NCBI GenBank assembly: GCA_007136585.1
Contig: SLGR01000217.1
Location: forward strand, 1 to 11,688
Direction of reading: 5' to 3'
Length of the DNA: 11,688 nucleotides
Source: Candidatus Sumerlaeota bacterium
GTDB lineage: Bacteria; CG03; SLGR01
The position numbers and the translations under genes are program-made. Every line of letters begins with the position of its first letter. The stretch's first letter is position 1. The notes under the pieces are model-generated. The model was not told where the DNA came from. It saw nothing but the letters and a program-made list of their open reading frames with translations, and ran no database searches. This document shows positions 7,403-11,688 of the stretch, in pieces.

Positions 7403-8277
7403 CTTTTTGCGTCCCTGTGGTTCAGAAGCACAGGGAGGGATTTCTCCTTTTCAAGATATTCGGCAAGGAGTGAAGCTATCACAACAGAGCGGTGGCGCCC
7501 TCCCGTGCATCCAACCCCTATATTGAGGTATGCACGTCCCTCCCGGATAAAGTTGGGCAGAAGAAAATCAAGAAGCTGCCGGTATTTATCCAGAAACTCC
7601 CGGCTTACTGAAGAGGAGAAAACGAACTCCCTGACACCCGGGTCGGTGCCGTCCTTTTCCGAAAGCTCCGGCTCGTAGAAAGGATTAGGAAGAAACCTTG
7701 TATCAATTACCATATCCGACTCCTGGGGAAGCCCGTACTTGAACCCGAAAGATACGAGGTTTATCTCCATCGCTGATTTCTCGTTTTTAAATATCACGCT
7801 CCTTAGGGTATTTTTAAGATCGTGAGGGGACATCCGGGATGTATCTATTATGATATCGGATTCTTCCCTCAGCGGGGCGAGCTTCTCCCTCTCCAGGGCA
7901 AGGGACTCTTTCAGGGGAGTCCCGGACGAACTCAAGGGGTGGCGGTGGCGGGATTCGCTGAACCTCCTGAGTATGACGCTCTCGGAAGCCTCCAGAAACA
8001 CTATCCGGCAGCGGCACCCCATACGGGAGAGTTTTTTCAGCACCACGAGTATATCGTCCATAAAGGCCCGGCTCCTGATATCAACCCCCAGGGCTATGAT
8101 AGACCTGGAGTAATCAGAAGTCCTTATAAGCCTTATGAATTTTTCAATAAGGACCGCCGGCATATTATCAACACAGAACCCCCCGAAATCCTCAACTGAT
8201 TTTATCGCCGCGGATTTTCCGGCTCCGGAGAGCCCGGTTATTACTATTATCTCGGGGTTACCCGGGGTTTTCTTCAA
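7399..8277 (-). CDS. rapZ: RapZ/YvcJ-type P-loop protein (RNase adapter family)
   Basis: Nucleotide-binding protein of the RapZ (YhbJ/YvcJ) family. In E. coli it directs RNase E to a small RNA controlling GlmS, the glucosamine-6-phosphate synthase. I prefer the TTG at 8277 (292 residues) because GAGAGG lies 7 bases upstream; an in-frame TTG at 8292 has a poorly spaced GGAGG. From the preferred start: Walker A GLSGAGKS (15-22), FCVDNMP (34-40), GVDIRSR (64-70), FGFKYGLP (177-184), DTRFLPNPFYEPEL (192-205) and the C-terminal CTGGRHRSV (257-265). The family length is normal. The end is short, NHRDAKR, with fewer basic residues than the E. coli tail used for RNA binding. The gene overlaps hprK by 20 bases and the EIIA gene by 4. 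Confidence 0.95.
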   Translation of the reverse strand: MKKTPGNPEIIVITGLSGAGKSAAIKSVEDFGGFCVDNMPAVLIEKFIRLIRTSDYSRSIIALGVDIRSRAFMDDILVVLKKLSRMGCRCRIVFLEASESVILRRFSESRHRHPLSSSGTPLKESLALEREKLAPLREESDIIIDTSRMSPHDLKNTLRSVIFKNEKSAMEINLVSFGFKYGLPQESDMVIDTRFLPNPFYEPELSEKDGTDPGVREFVFSSSVSREFLDKYRQLLDFLLPNFIREGRAYLNIGVGCTGGRHRSVVIASLLAEYLEKEKSLPVLLNHRDAKR

Positions 8278-9208
8278 GGTTTTTCCTCTCAATGAAATCC
8301 ATAACCTCCAGCTCTAGCTCGCGGGCCGGGACTATACCCTTCCTCCTGAGCCGGTAATTCATTGCGCACACCTCCACCAGTATAGCCGTGTTCCGTCCCG
8401 GGGCGACAGGTATCTCTATATACGGGATATTCACCCCGAGTATCTCGCGGTACTTCTCATCAAGACCTAGACGGTCATAGCTCTTATCAATATGCCACTT
8501 CTCAAGGGCCGCTATAAGTTCAACTTTCTGGACATCCTTTACCGCCGAGACCCCCATAAGGCGCACGATATCTATTATCCCTATCCCCCGGAGCTCCATC
8601 CTGTGCGATATGGGGGGTTTTCCCTTTGCCAGAAGCACATTTGTCCCGCGCTTTGAGATTCTAACCAGATCATCGCCGATGATGCGGTGTCCCCGCTGCA
8701 GGAGATCTATGGCGCATTCGCTCTTTCCCATATTGCTTTTACCTGTTATTAGAACCCCTACCCCGTACACCTCAAGCATCGTTCCCCTGTAATCGGTTTC
8801 GGGAGCGAAAAGTTTCTCAAGTTCTCCCTCTATTACCCTGACAAACTCGTATCTTGAGAGCGGCGTGACACCTACGGTCACGCTTTCCTTCCGGGTTATC
8901 CCGTCCAGGAACCCCGGGACTTCGGACCCGTCTGTAAGTACGAGCAGGGGCGCCCCGGAGGCAAGAACTCTTCCGAGATTTCCGGGAGCCTCACCGGGGT
9001 GCGAGTTAAGGTAATCAAGAGCCCCCGGCTCCAGAACCTGCAGACGCCCGGGGTTTACCCTGCCAAGGCATCCGGCAAGTTCCAGTCCGAGAAGGTTGAC
9101 CCTCTCTGACTCAACCCGGGAGTCAGGTATAAACTCCTCTCCCGAGACTATGCGGAGGCGGGTCTTATCCGAAACCTTCTCAAGTACTTTTCCCAGGGAG
9201 ACCGGCAT
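8258..9208 (-). CDS. hprK: HPr kinase/phosphorylase
   Basis: Bifunctional enzyme that phosphorylates HPr on Ser46 and can remove that phosphate. The 316-residue protein has the two-part family layout: an N-terminal domain (about 1-130) and a catalytic domain with VYGVGVLITG, the P-loop GKSNMGKSE (156-164), RGHRIIGDD (172-180), the HprK signature MELRGIGIIDIVRLMG (204-219), and PVAPGRNTAILVEVCAMN. Lys162, Ser163, Asp179 and Asp180 are kept. Three positions differ from the consensus as I recall it: Arg141 where a His is usual, Asn159 in place of Gly in the P-loop, and Ala in place of a basic residue in PVRPGRN. The ATG shares one base with the ptsN stop (TGATG). HPr in the same cluster carries the target Ser46, so kinase activity is plausible, but the balance of the two activities cannot be predicted. 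Confidence 0.95.
   Translation of the reverse strand: MPVSLGKVLEKVSDKTRLRIVSGEEFIPDSRVESERVNLLGLELAGCLGRVNPGRLQVLEPGALDYLNSHPGEAPGNLGRVLASGAPLLVLTDGSEVPGFLDGITRKESVTVGVTPLSRYEFVRVIEGELEKLFAPETDYRGTMLEVYGVGVLITGKSNMGKSECAIDLLQRGHRIIGDDLVRISKRGTNVLLAKGKPPISHRMELRGIGIIDIVRLMGVSAVKDVQKVELIAALEKWHIDKSYDRLGLDEKYREILGVNIPYIEIPVAPGRNTAILVEVCAMNYRLRRKGIVPARELELEVMDFIERKNLEENPG
8285..8290 (-). promoter_or_regulatory. Shine-Dalgarno site that favours the TTG-8277 start of rapZ
   Basis: GAGAGG on the minus strand, 7 bases before the TTG at 8277. It lies downstream of the alternative TTG at 8292, so it can serve only the shorter form. Confidence 0.6.
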
Positions 9209-9663
9209 CAGACCCGCTTTATGAGTTTGAAGACCTGCCTGGAGTCCGCGGCCTCACGCAGATCCTGCCTGTAATACCGGTCCTTCAGGAAAAGCGATAT
9301 CTCTGAGAGCGCCTTCAGGTGCTCGTTCTTTGCCTCCGGGTGGGTCAGAAGAAGGAAAGAAATATACACGGGTTCGCCGTCTAGAGACTCAAAATCAATA
9401 CCGGAGCTGGATATCCCCAGAGCTCCCACTATATTTTCAACCTCTTCCGCTTTCACGTGGGGTATCGCGACACCTTCGCCGATACCGGTAGACCCCATCC
9501 TTTCCCTTTCCATAAGCCTCTCAATTATCTTTTCGGTTTTTCCGGGATCTATCTTCCCCGCCTTTTCAAGAACCGAAACTATCTCCCTTATATGCCCTTC
9601 CTTCTCTGTTTCTTCCAGGCCTACCTTGATGCAGTCCCTGCTTAAAAAATCTTTTATTTTCAC
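9208..9663 (-). CDS. ptsN: PTS EIIA-Ntr-like protein (fructose-type EIIA domain)
   Basis: Cytoplasmic EIIA of the fructose/nitrogen-regulatory type, 151 residues. The signature GSTGIGEGVAIPHVK is at 57-71, with His69 the phosphorylated residue. The later VYISFLLLTHPEAKNEHLKALSEIS is also family-typical. There is no attached membrane or EIIB domain, which fits a regulatory rather than a transport role. In proteobacteria PtsN senses nitrogen or potassium status through its phosphorylation, and the hpf-ptsN-hprK-rapZ setting matches that group. No dedicated NPr or nitrogen-type Enzyme I is visible here, so the HPr and Enzyme I of this cluster are the likely donors. Start is a GTG overlapping the hpf stop (GTGA), with AGGAGG 5 bases upstream. 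Confidence 0.93.
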   Translation of the reverse strand: MKIKDFLSRDCIKVGLEETEKEGHIREIVSVLEKAGKIDPGKTEKIIERLMERERMGSTGIGEGVAIPHVKAEEVENIVGALGISSSGIDFESLDGEPVYISFLLLTHPEAKNEHLKALSEISLFLKDRYYRQDLREAADSRQVFKLIKRV

Positions 9664-10211
9664 TCGCCCCTCCTGTCCATTATGATAAGCATTCCGTAAC
9701 TCCCGTCCTTGCGGCTGTAAACCACGTTAAGGCGCCCGTCGGAAGAGTTCCTGAAAAGCCAGAACCCCGCGGACCTGTCTTCAAGATGAGATATGGCTTC
9801 GGAGACAGACTGTTCCTCTATGGCAAGTTCCCTGACCTCTTTTACATCGGTAACCCTCTCAACCCCGTCTCCGGTCACCTTCTCATCCTGTATTATATTG
9901 GCAACAACAGTGTACGGCAGGTCCCTGTGCTCCTTGACCTTGTCCATATGTCTCTTTACCTGCCTGTTTACCTTATCCATAACCATATCTATGGCGCTGT
10001 ACATATCCCCTGCAACAGCCGACGCGGCGACCCTGCTCTTTGAAAGGTCCAGGACAACCTCCGCTATGTGCCTGTCCTTCTCAACGTTAAGGATAACATG
10101 CGCCTTGGTTACCTTCTCAACATATTTTTTTACACCCAGGAGTTTCTTCTCCGCATACCCCTTAAGGGCGGGTGTGAGATCCGTATGCCTTGCCGTAACA
10201 TTGACCTGCAT
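9660..10211 (-). CDS. hpf: Ribosome hibernation-promoting factor, long form
   Basis: Binds the small ribosomal subunit and silences or pairs ribosomes in starvation. The 183-residue protein has the N-terminal YfiA/HPF domain (about 1-105), starting MQVNVTARHTDLTPALKGYA, with the basic run VNRQVKRHMDKVKEH (81-95). After a linker comes a C-terminal domain (about 130-176) with GFWLFRNSSDG and LNVVYSRKDGSYGML, the dimerisation domain of long HPF proteins. Length and two-domain layout mean it should form 100S particles without a separate RMF, as long forms do in Gram-positive bacteria. It is the only gene here not overlapping its upstream neighbour, and it has a strong ribosome-binding site. Confidence 0.96.
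   Translation of the reverse strand: MQVNVTARHTDLTPALKGYAEKKLLGVKKYVEKVTKAHVILNVEKDRHIAEVVLDLSKSRVAASAVAGDMYSAIDMVMDKVNRQVKRHMDKVKEHRDLPYTVVANIIQDEKVTGDGVERVTDVKEVRELAIEEQSVSEAISHLEDRSAGFWLFRNSSDGRLNVVYSRKDGSYGMLIIMDRRGE
9669..9674 (-). promoter_or_regulatory. Shine-Dalgarno site of ptsN
   Basis: A full AGGAGG on the minus strand, 5 bases before the GTG at 9663 and inside the last codons of hpf. It supports the GTG start. Confidence 0.75.
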
Positions 10212-10218
10212 AGTTCTG

Positions 10219-10225
10219 CCTTCCT
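10219..10225 (-). promoter_or_regulatory. Shine-Dalgarno site of hpf
   Basis: AGGAAGG on the minus strand, 7 bases before the ATG at 10211, in the only true intergenic gap of the window. It implies hpf is translated on its own rather than by coupling to lptB. Confidence 0.8.
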
Positions 10226-10230
10226 TTCTC

Positions 10231-10245
10231 AGCCGTGAATCGGCT
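10231..10245 (-). other. Small hairpin at the lptB stop / hpf leader
   Basis: The minus strand reads AGCCG-ATTCA-CGGCT, a perfect 5-base-pair stem with a 5-base loop. It includes two bases of the lptB TAG stop and ends 5 bases before the hpf Shine-Dalgarno site. No U tract follows, so it is not a Rho-independent terminator. It could be a weak RNA-processing or stability element, or chance. Confidence 0.35.
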
Positions 10246-10963
10246 ACATCCTGAATTTATTCCCCAGATAAACCTTCCGGGCCTCGGGGTTCTCAAGCAG
10301 TTCCGAAGCGCTCCCGGAAAAAAGTATCCTGCCCTCGTATATTATATAAGCCCTGTCAATAACCTGGAGCGTCTCCCTGACATTATGGTCTGTTATCAGT
10401 ATCCCCAGGCCTTCTTCCTTGAAATCATTGACGATTTTCTGTATATCTGCAACCGCTATCGGGTCAATCCCCACAAAAGGCTCGTCAAGAAGCATTATAT
10501 CCGGAGAACGTATAAGGGAGCGCGCTATCTCCAGGCGGCGCTTCTCCCCTCCTGAAAGAAGCAGCGCTTTCTGTTTTCTGACCCGCTCAAGCCCAAGCTT
10601 ACGTATAAGTTCGCGGCAACCCTCCTCCACCTTATCCTTTCCCGGAGAGAGGGTTTCCAGAACAGCCCTGAGGTTATCCTCCACCGTAAGGGTCCGGAAA
10701 ATAGAAGGCTCCTGTGTCAGGTATCCTATCCCAAGGCGGGCTCGACGGTACATAGGCATATTGGTTATATCATGGTCATCCTTGTACACCGTTCCGGAAA
10801 CCGGCCTTATGAGCCCCGCTATCATACTGAAGGTAGTGGTCTTTCCGGCCCCGTTGGGACCCAGAAGCCCCACTATCTCGCCCCTGCTCACGGAAATGGA
10901 AACCCCGTTAACCACGCGGCGCCCCCTGTAGGATTTTACAAGGTTATCACATTCCAGGCTCAT
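10244..10963 (-). CDS. lptB: LPS export ABC transporter ATPase LptB
   Basis: Cytoplasmic ATPase that powers extraction of LPS from the inner membrane together with LptF and LptG. The 239-residue protein carries Walker A GPNGAGKT (35-42), a Q-loop in the LptB-specific GYLTQEPSIFRTLTVEDN (80-97), the signature LSGGE (136-140), Walker B IMLLDE (156-161) and the switch His193 in TDHNVRETL. VYLGNKF near the C-terminus is also typical. The motif text separates LptB from the related branched-chain amino-acid LivF/LivG ATPases. The ATG lies 17 bases inside the lptA gene. No lptF or lptG is in the window. In many genomes rpoN follows directly; here hpf does. Confidence 0.97.
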   Translation of the reverse strand: MSLECDNLVKSYRGRRVVNGVSISVSRGEIVGLLGPNGAGKTTTFSMIAGLIRPVSGTVYKDDHDITNMPMYRRARLGIGYLTQEPSIFRTLTVEDNLRAVLETLSPGKDKVEEGCRELIRKLGLERVRKQKALLLSGGEKRRLEIARSLIRSPDIMLLDEPFVGIDPIAVADIQKIVNDFKEEGLGILITDHNVRETLQVIDRAYIIYEGRILFSGSASELLENPEARKVYLGNKFRM

Positions 10964-11600
10964 CTTCCAACCAGACCCTTGTTCTGGCCCTCCCCTCTAT
11001 GCTTATCTTTTCGTCCTGAACATAGACTCTTATCAGATCCCCCCGGTAATGGACCCTCCCCTCCTCCGAATCGCTCCAAGCCTCGGGGTCTCCCGTAAAA
11101 TCAATCCTCTCGTAATCCTCCCTGTAAAAGGCTTCCCGGGAAGTTATCTCAAGTTCTCCGGACTCTGTCCTGACGCTTCCCTCAAATAAGGCTCTCCGGG
11201 GCTCCGAGTAACTGATCTCCACGGAATCCGAGTAAATCAGGACCGGCGGAGCCTCGTCGGAGGTATAAAGAGACCTGACTTCCCCTGATAAATAAAATTT
11301 CTTCTTCCCGTCATCGATACGAGCCCGGAGACTTCTGGTATCAAGGCTGAAGGTGCCCGAGCTGTAGTTTATATCAACATTACCCTCGGCCGTTATCACC
11401 CCGGTCTCCGTATCCGAAAGGGCCCTCTCGGAAAAGACAGAAAACCCCCGGCCTTTTATTACGACATCACCTATAAATTCGTTAATCCGGCCGCGCTCCT
11501 TTATATTCAGGCTCCGGCTGTCAACCGTCACCTCCCCGGAAACCCGCGAAGCTGATATAAATATTAAAACGGCTGCAAAATAAAAAGCTGATTTTCTCAT
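10947..11600 (-). CDS. lptA: LPS transport periplasmic protein LptA (OstA-like)
   Basis: Periplasmic bridge protein that carries LPS from the inner-membrane LptBFGC complex towards LptD. The 217-residue protein begins with a signal peptide: basic residues 2-3, a hydrophobic core at about 5-17 and likely cleavage near VSG-EV (22/23). The rest is the beta-jellyroll-type OstA repeat pattern: INEFIGDVVIKG (39-50), GVITAEGNVDINYSSG, LFEGSVRTESGELEITSREAFY and RIDFTGDPEAW. Alternating hydrophobic strands and the repeated G-x-V pattern fit LptA. It sits between lptC and lptB as expected. Start ATG overlaps the lptC stop (ATGA). Sequence conservation in this family is low, so the call leans on both pattern and context. 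Confidence 0.9.
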   Translation of the reverse strand: MRKSAFYFAAVLIFISASRVSGEVTVDSRSLNIKERGRINEFIGDVVIKGRGFSVFSERALSDTETGVITAEGNVDINYSSGTFSLDTRSLRARIDDGKKKFYLSGEVRSLYTSDEAPPVLIYSDSVEISYSEPRRALFEGSVRTESGELEITSREAFYREDYERIDFTGDPEAWSDSEEGRVHYRGDLIRVYVQDEKISIEGRARTRVWLEDEPGM

Positions 11601-11688
11601 TCTGAAAACTCGCCTGAAATATGTTCCATAAGAGTTATATCCGAAAGATCCCTGGAAGCCCTCATACCCATTCCGCGGACCACGCCTG
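11597..11688 (-). CDS. lptC: C-terminal end of LptC (partial, 5' end beyond window)
   Basis: The minus strand from 11686 reads 29 codons and ends in TGA at 11599-11597. The peptide contains GVVRGMGMRASRDLSDITL, which resembles the end of LptC proteins, where a G-x-G-x-x-A-x-x-x-L-x-x-I-x-L strand closes the fold. LptC is the single-pass inner-membrane protein that hands LPS to LptA. The stop overlaps the lptA start, and lptC is the expected upstream neighbour. Only this short tail is visible, so the name rests partly on position. Confidence 0.75.
   Translation of the reverse strand, partial: GVVRGMGMRASRDLSDITLMEHISGEFSE

Noticed and set aside
6678-7526. A 282-codon plus-strand open frame opposite EIIB, EIIA and the end of rapZ
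   Set aside because: It crosses three well-supported genes on the other strand and has no recognisable motifs; it is a codon-bias shadow.
10231-10245. A Rho-independent terminator after lptB
   Set aside because: The stem is only 5 base pairs and a purine-rich ribosome site, not a U tract, follows it.
1-11688. A wholly new defence, mobile or secretion system
   Set aside because: Every gene falls in a known housekeeping or regulatory family, and no transposase, integrase, repeat array, toxin-antitoxin pair or foreign-looking segment was found.

Overview
All genes in this window lie on the minus strand, so the text follows transcription from high to low coordinates. It holds 14 complete genes and two that run off the edges: the tail of lptC at the right and most of a ROK-family sugar kinase at the left. 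No RNA gene, mobile element, CRISPR array or convincing terminator or promoter was seen. The only non-coding stretch is 32 bases between lptB and hpf (10212-10243); every other junction is a short overlap, mostly of the ATGA/GTGA/TTGA type. The window therefore looks like part of one long operon.

The host is a diderm (Gram-negative-type) bacterium, because the cluster opens with LPS-transport genes (lptC, lptA, lptB). Base composition is mixed by eye, and Ile ATA and Arg AGG/CGG codons are common. The order lptA-lptB-(rpoN)-hpf-ptsN-(hprK)-rapZ followed by mannose-type PTS genes recalls Deltaproteobacteria-type genomes and some poorly cultured diderm phyla. I cannot name the phylum from this sequence.

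Layout: (1) LPS transport, 10244-11688: lptC (end only), lptA, lptB. (2) Regulatory block, 7399-10211: long-form hibernation factor hpf, EIIA-Ntr-like ptsN, HPr kinase/phosphorylase hprK, and rapZ. (3) A whole mannose-family sugar PTS, 3175-7402: separate EIIA, EIIB, EIIC and EIID, then HPr and Enzyme I. (4) lepA (EF4) and lepB (signal peptidase I), 745-3178. (5) A ROK sugar kinase, 1-748.

Functionally the set is almost self-contained. Enzyme I takes phosphate from PEP and passes it to HPr (His15), which can serve the mannose-type EIIA (His10) and EIIB (His14) for sugar uptake through EIIC/EIID, and probably the EIIA-Ntr-like protein (His69) for regulation. HprK could act on HPr Ser46, which is present. 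RapZ, known elsewhere to tie amino-sugar supply to envelope synthesis, sits among these genes.

The most notable points are the absence of rpoN from its usual place between lptB and hpf, an EIIC that appears to lack its last membrane segments, and an HprK with several substitutions at positions I recall as conserved. I see no wholly new system here. It is a recognised type of cluster in an unusually compact and complete form.
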